A stretch of DNA of 10,047 bases. It comes from Acidobacteriota bacterium (GTDB lineage: Bacteria > Acidobacteriota > Terriglobia > Terriglobales > Acidobacteriaceae). Both the position numbers and the translations under genes were made by a program. Location: the NCBI GenBank assembly GCA_021805265.1, contig JAJZFR010000427.1:1-10047 (forward strand), given 5' to 3'. Of the stretch, positions 6,401 through 10,047 are shown one piece after another; the stretch's first letter is position 1, and every line of letters starts with the position of its first letter. The notes beneath the pieces were generated by a model, which was given only the letters and a program-made list of their open reading frames with translations, was not told the DNA's origin and searched no databases.

Positions 6401-9043
6401 TGCTGTATCCGCTTTGGCCGCAATCACCCACGTACCGGTCCCGGCCGGAAATCCCGCGCCCAGCAAAAGTGTTCCACCCGTATTGCGCACGCTCCAGTTG
6501 CCGCTCGTGTCCCACGCTCCGCCCACCGCGCGTACATACGATCCCGTCACCGGAGCCGTCGCATCCTTGCCCGACTGGCTGCCCGCGCCGACGCTTTCGC
6601 CGCTGGCCGCAAGCAGGTCTTCCGCCGTCAGGAAGAGATCGTTCAGGCTACTGAAGGCCTGATTCGCCGCGCCGCCGCCCAGCAGCGCAAAATCCGCCGT
6701 CGCGCGTCCTTCGTCCAGCCGCGCCGCCTCCACCGCGTGCTCGCTGTCGCCACTGCTCTGCTCCAGGACGTTGCCCAACCCTGAGTCCGCCAGATTGGCC
6801 GCGCCACTCAGGCCGATCTGCTGGAAGCGATTCGACGAGCCGGTAAATCCGTTCGCGGCTCCGTTCAGCTCCGCGCTCGGCGCAATCACCAGCGCCGGAT
6901 AACGCGTCGTCGAAGCCACCAGCGTGCCTCCGCCTTGCATCGCCGTCTCGTGCGTCTCTGAAGAAGCCGCGTTCCACACCGTATAGCCGCCGCTTCCGGC
7001 CAGCAGTGAGCCGCCCAGCAGCGTCATCTTCTGGCCCGAGATCAGATTCACCGCCCGCGCCGTCATCCACGTCCCTGCAACATTCACCGTTGCCGTCGTC
7101 GTCGCCGAGCAGCCAAATCCAGCCGAAGTCACCGTCACCGCGCCCAGCGATCCGTCCCCGTTGACCGACGCATTGGCCGCCGCCGTGCAGCTTCCGCTGA
7201 ACTGAAGCGGAACCGTCGGTCCATACGGATCAAAACCCAATCCGTGCTCCGGCCCAACCGCGACGCCCGTCACCGCACCCGAAACCGTCGTCACCGTCAG
7301 TTGCGGCTGCACGGCGATCCACTCCGGCGCGACCTGCACATTGCGCACCGTCCACCCCTGGCCCTCAGAGGAGAAATCCAGCACCAGTCCCGTCGGCGCT
7401 TCGCCGGTTGCCGCCGAGTTCCACGCGTGCGCGCTCACTCCATCCAGAAAGTTATTCGCTCCCACGGCGGCCACAAATCCATGCACCACATTCAGCGCAA
7501 GATCGATCCACTGATTGTTGTCCGCCGCGAGTCCGGCGGGAGTAGATGCGGAGAGCGCAGGCATGGCGATGCCAGTGCCCAGTCCACGCATGGCGATGCC
7601 GCGAAAGGCGCTGCCGGTGGGCCATTGCGCCAGATACAGGCCGCAGGTGTGCGTCGAGCTGGCGCCGGTATATCCGCCCAGCGGATCGTTGCCGGTGGTG
7701 GCGATAACCATGTTCTCGATCACCGCATTCTTCAGGCCATTTCCGCCCGCGCCCGTCGCCGCCGGCATGGCGATGCCGCAGTTGCCGATCGACCATCCCG
7801 CTCCGCTGCCCGCCGTCGCGGCCAGTCCATTGCCGCTCGGCGAAAAGATGCTGCCGTTTTCCACTGGACGATTCACCGTGCAGGAACCGGCCGCCGCGCG
7901 GCCCTCAGCCGGCGAGCACGACACATCCACGCTTTGATCCACGTAGATCGAAAAATCATGCAGGTGCGTCGCCGAGAAGAGCGTCGGCGAATCCGCCGTA
8001 GTCGCCAGCACATCTTCGCCGGGAAAGCCCATCAGTGCCGAGTTCTGCGCGCCCTGGCCCGCAATCGACTCCAGATGCCAGTTCAGTTGATGCGTCTTGC
8101 AGATGCCAGACGGCAGCATCAGCCCGACATGATGGCTTTGCGCGTAGTTGATCGCCGCCTGCAACGCCGCCGTATCGTCCGTCGAACCGTCGCAAACCGC
8201 GCCAAACTCCTTCACATTGCGCGCGTGCTGCTGCGCTCCGCCCGTGCGCCAGTCTTCCACGCGAACGCCGCCAGGATTGCTGAAGCTGTCCGTGCCTCCG
8301 TAAGTCGGCGGAACGATCATCGCTCCCGTCGATCCCGCCGCATTCACCGTCGTTTGCAGATTCGTCTGCGCCGTTCCACTCACTGGCGAAGCAACGCCGT
8401 TCACCGCCGGCGTCCCCAGCGCGCCCGTCATGGTGCCGCCCGCCAGCGGAAGAGCCTGCGCGAAGCTTTCATCCACATAGTGTTTGTCGGCGGCCATCAG
8501 CGGAGTGGTGGGGTCGCCGCTCAGGGTAAGTGGTCCGGTGAGCGTGCCACCGGAGGGGGAGAGCTGACTGCTGCCCAAAGCGGCGATCTGTTGATTGACA
8601 TAAGCCTGCGTGACGGCCTGAACGGCCTGCGCCGCCGGCAGCACCTGCGCCTCCACTGAGGCAATCGTCGCCGTCGTCGTCGCGGGAACCACCCAGTACT
8701 CCGTGTTCACCGTCCCGTCCGAAAGCTGATAGATCACCGTGTAGTAAAGCCCCGCCGGCGTAGCGCCGAGGTTGGGCGCAAGATTGACACTCACAAAGCC
8801 GTCCGCGCCAATCGTCACCGACGTGCTCCCCGCGGAGACGCTCTGGCCGGCGGCGGTCGTAAACGACGGCCAACTGAGGAGCAAGGTGCCGGAGGCAACC
8901 GCACCGCTGGCCTCATACACCGTACCCTCCACCGTTGTCGTGGTCACGGCCTGGCTCCAGCCGACCGTCGCGCACAGCAGTGCGAGCAGAAGCGCAATCC
9001 TCCGAACTCCGGTTTGTGTCTCAACGCTCCACCAAGTGTTCAT
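434..9043 (-). CDS. Giant secreted modular beta-helix / tail-fibre-like protein (2869 aa)
   Basis: This is one intact frame ending in TAA. I chose the ATG at 9043 because GGAGAGG lies 9 nt upstream and it gives a clean signal peptide (R14-R15, a Leu/Ala core at 16-28, a likely cut after S-Q-A32). Upstream in-frame ATGs would add about 40 Arg-rich residues that spoil it. Domains in order: Ig-like module 33-140; tail-fibre-like collar 160-215; beta-helix 1 at 274-720, opening with the pectate-lyase-superfamily motif FGAVCDGSTDDT (280-291); jelly-roll-like region 830-962; collar 2 at 970-1015; a 'GSGYT-P' module 1062-1127; beta-helix 2 at 1147-1550, with FGCAGDGVTDDT (1155-1166); a Gly/Thr/Asn-rich fibre-like stretch 1784-1890; a divergent beta-helix 3 at 1893-2210; three related modules 2213-2660; and a C-terminal beta domain 2668-2869. 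The protein is low in Lys and rich in Ala, Gly and Thr, with scattered Cys pairs that suit an extracytoplasmic location. By family precedent it may bind or cleave a polysaccharide or act as an adhesin. I could not identify catalytic residues, so enzyme activity is unproven. There is no LPXTG-type anchor, autotransporter barrel or other recognised sorting tail. Confidence 0.93.
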   Translation of the reverse strand: MNTWWSVETQTGVRRIALLLALLCATVGWSQAVTTTTVEGTVYEASGAVASGTLLLSWPSFTTAAGQSVSAGSTSVTIGADGFVSVNLAPNLGATPAGLYYTVIYQLSDGTVNTEYWVVPATTTATIASVEAQVLPAAQAVQAVTQAYVNQQIAALGSSQLSPSGGTLTGPLTLSGDPTTPLMAADKHYVDESFAQALPLAGGTMTGALGTPAVNGVASPVSGTAQTNLQTTVNAAGSTGAMIVPPTYGGTDSFSNPGGVRVEDWRTGGAQQHARNVKEFGAVCDGSTDDTAALQAAINYAQSHHVGLMLPSGICKTHQLNWHLESIAGQGAQNSALMGFPGEDVLATTADSPTLFSATHLHDFSIYVDQSVDVSCSPAEGRAAAGSCTVNRPVENGSIFSPSGNGLAATAGSGAGWSIGNCGIAMPAATGAGGNGLKNAVIENMVIATTGNDPLGGYTGASSTHTCGLYLAQWPTGSAFRGIAMRGLGTGIAMPALSASTPAGLAADNNQWIDLALNVVHGFVAAVGANNFLDGVSAHAWNSAATGEAPTGLVLDFSSEGQGWTVRNVQVAPEWIAVQPQLTVTTVSGAVTGVAVGPEHGLGFDPYGPTVPLQFSGSCTAAANASVNGDGSLGAVTVTSAGFGCSATTTATVNVAGTWMTARAVNLISGQKMTLLGGSLLAGSGGYTVWNAASSETHETAMQGGGTLVASTTRYPALVIAPSAELNGAANGFTGSSNRFQQIGLSGAANLADSGLGNVLEQSSGDSEHAVEAARLDEGRATADFALLGGGAANQAFSSLNDLFLTAEDLLAASGESVGAGSQSGKDATAPVTGSYVRAVGGAWDTSGNWSVRNTGGTLLLGAGFPAGTGTWVIAAKADTAATQELKLSGTTGAQSCAFADQTVSLTTSWQIFRIPYNTVTGNSACDSATAGNAVSAQGMPPSTSTNVETAWMAFVPAFQQLLVANAPTVPEQAANKAYVDQAVASQIASGSGELPLAGGTMTGALNAPVIDGTTNCALAPSVSGCVSGAASALIPPGTTGSYAQFAAMQATAQCVYDPTQNGAVTSVIPGQLGQGYTVAPLVTVTGGGGSGLQVTANLSNGAVTSYTVGSGGSGYTSCPSISVAAPPAAAQPAPVLDQRRGATTYSADIRVDDFGCAGDGVTDDTQCFNNAIEFATGNGAHAGSVTLTQGKTYFIGTITGYMQTAWDDGTAPSTDTCNGVPCTNLAPETPGYLGYAIRIPSGQSTPLTIYGNGATIKSSFTGSAASASQYTMAAPYFAIFGSDTSIASWNLYDLNITQAFIGATAVSAAYWQWDRVTMNGVGMALLLGSSQFDQFHNLNLQGMMSGLIIGGWWKSRAPGTSVEGGAVVNEYNLGDGTSVDGVVFYGYNWTTQAQSQTGQNALDTWFNTYFFHVQDNQTRLTDQNKAPAGGVTDSLWRGIYHVMFATYSRYDRPVIGVYLHNANIKYTQNYPIIATAATGWTIDSIGTEYVGWCDSNSSFGAYGSASCPNPYDSVDNELMGAVLLYDFQNMTARNINVTGSPIADTVAEPPQVSLSQQVSDFRYGLTNTDSLASSAVVPRTASATTTRYNVGVSTGTTLPGEVNFDSGELCLHGVVGGYGDAWCLRAADGLNASENQPPRYLVLENDGYVGMQGQTAVQMPGLRVRAGAISATDGTLPVTDFAEQAFAIAGGTVRPGSCATVAGITLPNAAATDGILFVSAPSSAGGLQLSGAVTAAGTMAMTACNPTTAPASYPAGTYQAFLLSGASAPATPAASGNTPTATAALTQSEGDLVVGDANGNPTRLAGNSSTTAALLVDVGNGTGAFVPTWETAPQLAGGNLTGLNASNVTTGTLALNFGGTGAGTPAQALANLGGANLTAATTAFSGVLTAKSVGGLTEVDQQSGANIGAQIAACVAALPATGGTCDARNYTGSQAINAAVTIGVANTRVDLPCATIAMTAPMVIPAGVRGVKLHGCALRGGTTASGTSGGTVLAYSGAGAAIQVGDATYATDTMGFAMDNVLVNTTGSTSAGTEALAAWRTQELDLESDYYLGNANQTAMELDGTGNYTGGTLMDQDFNGFQIAVNAVGHQVANAATTDWVNASTFVRLHIDCPTASGSAIAGTIGVNLLQGDGNTFTGGDVEGCATAVHLGLNAQNNTLVGMRNEGSTTQVEADAGSQFNSWMTGGTMFSGALVDNGSRNSFWDAFHRTFNGVNGDWYASQKDATVTNHYRLGTGAGNVRGLEWESQVDNGTSATQYNWLWGLTDGASGQSNWIFQDLINGTIRLQMEEQNAAGNNSTAINGTGTGNVCFQCSGNAGTGGVAFASGGATPTTVATVDGSGNADFLGTLAVGGTTTFTGSTTVKNGADAEIDATLEAGKTTTQKESLIYKDYTGASQWYMVKDGGNNWALNSAIDGLDHVKAYQNGDEYLDAAGTGAVRFNLEANAGTGGVAFYSGGATPTEVAKIDGSGNLTVASCTGCGATGGGAGTVASGTAGQVAYYATTGTTVSGLATTGTGSAVLATSPTLAAPTVTGTGTFTGNVALSNAANAAETLSLQPGTTAEENGTVEWNSYTGAAEWTWKKDTGNTLRMTDAANAMDRIVAYQNGQTAINAGAGANAVTINNGSGSGTGGLIVYEGGSNANAAAMTVTNAGNLTVPGTMTANMLQTSYGGIRVNAGTPVVLVNGTANATATSCVNGGYVNIAGFYWNGSASTMDQMNMQPSCVPGANGAETLNFTHTGSAGPFTVAVAGAETAQRFAGSGGMTLATGAAAGSGATIGCASGHTCDSVSGTLTLTTGTATTTGALATLSFPTAHTASANCVVNTTLAGSGAVNTVEWTETTTGVTLTADAALAASTGYAVRYWCGGQ
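437..1042 (-). other. C-terminal beta domain / knob of the giant protein
   Basis: Residues 2668-2869. The last 100 residues contain SGTLTLTTGTATTTGALATL, a conserved-looking Cys pair (C2781, C2787), NCVVNTTLAG, and finish ATTGYAVRYWCGGQ-like (S-T-G-Y-A-V-R-Y-W-C-G-G-Q). The 'LTTGT...ATLSF...CVV...YxVRYxC' order matches terminal knob-like domains I recall in tail-fibre-related proteins. It may seed trimerisation or bind the target. Confidence 0.5.
1049..2413 (-). repeat. Three related C-terminal protein modules
   Basis: Residues 2211-2665 hold three related units. A 27-residue end motif (NAGTGGVAF...GGATPT...DGSGN) occurs at 2317-2343 and 2446-2472 with only four differences. A diverged third copy (GTGGLIVYEGG...TNAGN) is at 2630-2655. 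The second and third units also share YTGAxxW, KDxGN, D-x-x-x-AYQNG and AGxGA in the same order (2388-2439 and 2569-2621). They most likely arose by internal duplication. Confidence 0.75.
2414..3367 (-). other. Divergent beta-helix region 3
   Basis: Residues 1893-2210 resemble the start of a pectate-lyase-type helix (ANIGAQIAACVAALPATGGT followed by a YTGSQAI strand) but lack the FGAxxDGxTDDT motif of regions 1 and 2. Later turns such as GNTFTGGDVEGCATAVHLGL and NNTLVGMRNEGST are typical beta-helix rungs. Confidence 0.5.
3374..3694 (-). other. Fibre-like Gly/Asn/Thr stretch before beta-helix 3
   Basis: Residues 1784-1890 include GDLVVGDANGNPTRLAGN, LTGLNASNVTTGTLAL, NFGGTGAGTPAQALANLGG. This 'LTGLNASNVTTGT ... 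GGTGA ... ALANLGA' order recurs in phage tail fibres and their bacterial relatives. It probably forms a thin shaft. Confidence 0.5.
4394..5605 (-). other. Beta-helix region 2 (pectate-lyase superfamily fold)
   Basis: Residues 1147-1550 open with IRVDDFGCAGDGVTDDT and CFNNAIEFA, the same N-terminal signature as region 1. Aromatic-rich turns follow (QYTMAAPYFAIFG, AYWQWDRVTMNGVG, IIGGWWKSRAPG, WFNTYFFHVQDNQ). This is the most aromatic and least low-complexity part of the protein, and the best candidate for a glycan-binding face or an active site. Confidence 0.65.
5663..5860 (-). other. GSGYT-P double repeat linker
   Basis: Residues 1062-1127 hold two half-repeats of about 39 residues, each beginning NGAVTS (1062 and 1101) and ending in GQGYTVAPLVTV (1074-1085) or GSGYTSCPSISV (1113-1124). 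It is a small glycine-rich beta module lying immediately before beta-helix 2. Confidence 0.55.
6158..6556 (-). other. Jelly-roll (carbohydrate-binding-like) module
   Basis: Residues 830-962 contain WSVRNTGGTLLLG, then TWVIAAKADT (871-880) and VSLTTSWQIFRIPYN (904-918). The order 'TW-x-AKAD ... L-T-T-W-x-x-x-x-x-P' is the usual strand pattern of CBM4/9-like beta-sandwich domains. The family assignment is an inference from this pattern only. Confidence 0.4.
6884..8224 (-). other. Beta-helix region 1 (pectate-lyase superfamily fold)
   Basis: Residues 274-720 begin with NVKEFGAVCDGSTDDT and AALQAAINYAQ, the N-terminal signature of the pectate-lyase-3 / GH28-related families. A run of short beta-coil repeats (GNGLKNAVIENMVIATTG, RNVQVAPEWI) follows. 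At 594-656 the region carries a worn copy of the GSGYT-type module. The C-terminal boundary is approximate. Confidence 0.65.
8399..8563 (-). other. Phage-tail-fibre-like collar 1 in the giant protein
   Basis: Residues 161-215 carry GGTLTGPL (165-172), AADKHYVD (184-191) and LPLAGGTMTGAL (198-209). This is the typical order of motifs in phage tail-fibre repeats, where such segments form intertwined trimeric shafts. The second copy is at residues 970-1015. Confidence 0.65.
8624..8947 (-). other. N-terminal Ig-like module of the giant protein
   Basis: Residues 33-140 contain VEGTVYEASG, SGTLLLSWPSFTTAAG, a VTIGADGFVSVNLAP strand pair and YTVIYQLSDGTVNTEYWVVP. The alternating hydrophobic pattern suits a beta-sandwich of about 100 residues. 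I recall the same opening module in large acidobacterial beta-helix proteins. It is probably a stalk or assembly domain, but its function is not known to me. Confidence 0.55.
8948..9043 (-). other. Sec signal peptide of the giant protein
   Basis: Residues 1-32 have a polar N-region with R14-R15, a hydrophobic core of Ile, Leu and Ala, and a small-residue cleavage site S-Q-A32 before V33. Cys24 is preceded by Leu at position -1, so it does not make a lipobox. The protein should be a secreted or periplasmic signal peptidase I substrate. Confidence 0.8.
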
Positions 9044-9163
9044 TGCGTATTTCCTCTCCGTCTTTTTCTCTGTGCCCATCGTTCTCCGCCTGTCATTGGT
9101 GCTCATCTCATCCACTGCAAAATCCAGAACTCTGCGCGGGCGCCGACTCATCCTGCGGCGCAC
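9044..9163 (-). promoter_or_regulatory. Leader of the giant gene with its ribosome binding site
   Basis: These 120 bp lie between the terminator of the small gene and the ATG of the giant gene, and should hold the giant gene's own promoter and leader. The clear element is the purine-rich GGAGAGGAAA (9059-9050 on the minus strand), whose GGAGAGG core is 9 nt before the ATG and fixes the start. A weak promoter-like pair (TTGCAG, 17 nt, AATGAC) is present but I do not rely on it. The frame of the giant gene is open through this leader (an Arg-rich 40 codons), which I regard as untranslated. Confidence 0.5.
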
Positions 9164-9198
9164 AAAAAAATGCGGCCCGCATCGCTTGCAGGCCGCAT
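9164..9198 (-). terminator. Rho-independent terminator after the 122-aa gene
   Basis: On the minus strand an 8-bp perfect stem (ATGCGGCC at 9198-9191 pairing with GGCCGCAT at 9177-9170) encloses a 13-nt loop and is followed directly by six more T residues (9169-9164). It lies about 70 nt after the TAG of the small gene and about 120 nt before the ATG of the giant gene. It should therefore separate the two transcripts. Confidence 0.8.
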
Positions 9199-9269
9199 CG
9201 TGGAATCTTTTTCGCTCGCCCTCATCCCGGGCCAGGCTGCCGGCCTTCCACGCGCTCCGGCTTCCTCAT

Positions 9270-9638
9270 CTATTCGTCGTCGTCTTCTTCGTCGTCGTCG
9301 CTCATTCCGCCCCACAGCGTCTCTGCAAAGCTGCGGTACTCATCCCGACGGATCGGCTTCTTGGTCGTCACTCTGCCGGCAATCTCAAACAGCACCCGAA
9401 CGCTCGGTGCATGCGTCTTGTCCACCACATTGGTGCCAATGCAGGTGATCACCTTCAGCAGGTTTCTCGCCACAATCCGGTCCGCCTTGCTGGCCATGTG
9501 CTCCAGGAGCGCATTGTCCAGAACCTCGTCCTCCGGATCGTCCATCACTTCTTCCAGGTTGAAGATTGCCTTCTTCTGTCTTTCCTGCCCATTCGCTTCC
9601 TCTTCCCTTTGCGTCCCCTTGTTGTGTATCTCCGCCAT
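9270..9638 (-). CDS. Small acidic-tailed protein of unknown function (122 aa)
   Basis: I do not recognise this protein. It reads MAEIHNKG... and ends in TAG. Residues 1-24 are polar and charged. Residues 25-100 look mostly helical (motifs NLEEVMDD, NALLEHMASKADRIVARNLL, APSVRVLFEIAGRV). The tail, from G111, is almost pure Asp/Glu (SDDDEEDDDE). It has no signal peptide or membrane segment, so it is probably cytoplasmic. The frame stays open back to 9791, but I chose the ATG at 9638 because an upstream start would run through a terminator-like hairpin at 9679-9714 and add a low-complexity N-terminus. The G-rich GGCGGGG just before this ATG is only a modest ribosome binding site. The 'AxxLLxxI...APSVRVLFEIAGRV' pattern loosely recalls small helical phage-packaging or DUF5681-like proteins, but this is a resemblance and not an assignment. 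The acidic tail could mediate binding to a basic partner. A terminator about 70 bp downstream suggests a single-gene transcript. Confidence 0.8.
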   Translation of the reverse strand: MAEIHNKGTQREEEANGQERQKKAIFNLEEVMDDPEDEVLDNALLEHMASKADRIVARNLLKVITCIGTNVVDKTHAPSVRVLFEIAGRVTTKKPIRRDEYRSFAETLWGGMSDDDEEDDDE

Positions 9639-9678
9639 CGCCCCGCCGATTTCCGACACCGAGGTTCTTGCAAGCAAC

Positions 9679-9714
9679 AAAAAAGCGGAGCGGCCCTGCC
9701 GCAACCGCTCCCGC
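9679..9714 (-). terminator. Terminator-like hairpin upstream of the 122-aa gene (possible attenuator)
   Basis: On the minus strand GCGGGAGCGG (9714-9705) pairs with CCGCTCCGC (9693-9685), giving nine base pairs with one bulged G. The loop is 11 nt and a run of six T follows (9684-9679). The structure sits 40 nt before the ATG at 9638 and downstream of the AT-rich patch at 9731-9800. It either ends a transcript arriving from the right or, if the promoter lies in the AT-rich patch, acts as a leader attenuator for the small gene. The sequence alone does not decide between these. Confidence 0.6.
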
Positions 9715-9730
9715 AATTCCGTTCCTCGCG

Positions 9731-9800
9731 AATGTTTTAAGCTTAGCGAATTCGGAATAAATACCTGCCATTTTCTGAAAATTTTTATCACTATTGCAAT
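9731..9800 (-). promoter_or_regulatory. AT-rich patch, likely promoter region for the small gene
   Basis: This stretch is strikingly AT-rich compared with the rest of the window (it includes TGATAAAAATTTTC and GGTATTTATTCC on the minus strand). It lies 90-160 bp upstream of the small gene. No pair of hexamers is a convincing sigma-70 match at normal spacing. The call therefore rests on composition and position only. Confidence 0.3.
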
Positions 9801-10047
9801 GAATCACTTGGGTTGGTTTTCCACAGACGCACCGCTTGACAGATTTTCCGGCACAGCCAGCCGCGGACACCCAGCCCTCGCCGCGCCACGAACATCCGCT
9901 ACGCTCCCTTACGGTCGCGGGCGTACGGTCGCGGAGAACGCTGACGAGAGCCAAATTCTCTGGATACCAAGGATGGCGAGTCTGTCCGCATCGCCGATGC
10001 GGGGTCAAGGTTGGAAGATGTGGTCGCGGTGGTAGGCAAGGAATTCT
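9801..10047. other. Right-edge intergenic region with short repeats
   Basis: No gene is supported on either strand. TACGGTCGCGG occurs twice, at 9910-9920 and 9924-9934. A 17-bp near-palindrome, CCGCATCG-C-CGATGCGG, lies at 9986-10002, with no adjacent T-tract on either strand. The frames that are open here have no ribosome binding site and no recognisable domains. Confidence 0.5.

Noticed and set aside
4661..6784. Plus-strand open frame of 707 codons
   Set aside because: Same antisense shadow effect. It has an Arg/His-rich composition and no ribosome binding site or domain.
7244..8659. Plus-strand open frame of 471 codons
   Set aside because: Antisense shadow of the giant gene with no recognisable protein features.
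8968..8984. Lipoprotein lipobox around Cys24 of the giant protein
   Set aside because: The residue before the Cys is Leu rather than Gly, Ala or Ser, and a normal signal peptidase I site follows at A32.
434..9043. Prophage tail region
   Set aside because: The tail-fibre-like motifs are in a protein with a Sec signal peptide, and no capsid, baseplate, lysis or integrase gene is in the window.
9044..9163. 40-residue N-terminal extension of the giant protein
   Set aside because: It is in frame and open, but Arg-rich, and would place charged residues before the signal peptide. The strong ribosome binding site belongs to the ATG at 9043.
9385..10008. Minus-strand frame of 207 codons overlapping the small gene
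   Set aside because: It overlaps the 122-residue gene in another frame, passes through a terminator-like hairpin and is low complexity. The helical, acidic-tailed frame is far more protein-like.
9801..10047. tRNA or other structured RNA gene
   Set aside because: The palindrome at 9986-10002 is isolated. No cloverleaf arms, GTTCGA-type loop or CCA end could be fitted.

Overview
The window is GC-rich and almost wholly taken up by one very large minus-strand gene. It fits a soil-type member of the Acidobacteriota (class Terriglobia). This assignment is an inference. It rests on the base composition, the architecture of the giant secreted protein (an N-terminal 'SGTLLLSWPSFTTA' module followed by pectate-lyase-fold helices and phage-tail-fibre-like segments), and the TTGCYY hexanucleotide tract with a 'GTCATTCCCGAAGGGAATCTGC'-type insert beyond its 3' end. 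I recall all of these from acidobacterial genomes, but I could not run a search.

Layout from the right end, following minus-strand transcription. Positions 9715-10047 hold no convincing gene, only an AT-rich patch (likely promoter region), a short direct repeat and a 17-bp palindrome. A terminator-like hairpin with six U residues (9679-9714) precedes a small gene of unknown function (9270-9638, 122 residues, very acidic tail). That gene is followed by a second, well-formed intrinsic terminator (9164-9198). After about 120 bp of leader, a good ribosome binding site starts the giant gene (434-9043, 2869 residues, intact). It encodes a Sec-exported, repetitive, beta-rich protein with three beta-helix regions separated by tail-fibre-like collars and other beta modules, three related C-terminal modules and a terminal knob-like domain.

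The left end (1-433) is non-coding as far as can be seen. Two tandem 51-bp repeats and a partial third abut the stop codon of the giant gene, then comes a hexanucleotide tract of about 160 bp interrupted by a small palindrome. The first 110 bases contain no supported gene.

The two genes are separated by a terminator, so they are probably independent transcripts rather than an operon. The giant protein looks like a surface or secreted adhesin, or a polysaccharide-interacting fibre, built from the same parts as phage tail fibres. No other phage, secretion or glycan-degradation genes are in the window, so its substrate and export route past the inner membrane remain open. No CRISPR array, tRNA, rRNA or insertion sequence was seen. 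The long plus-strand open frames are antisense shadows of the giant gene.
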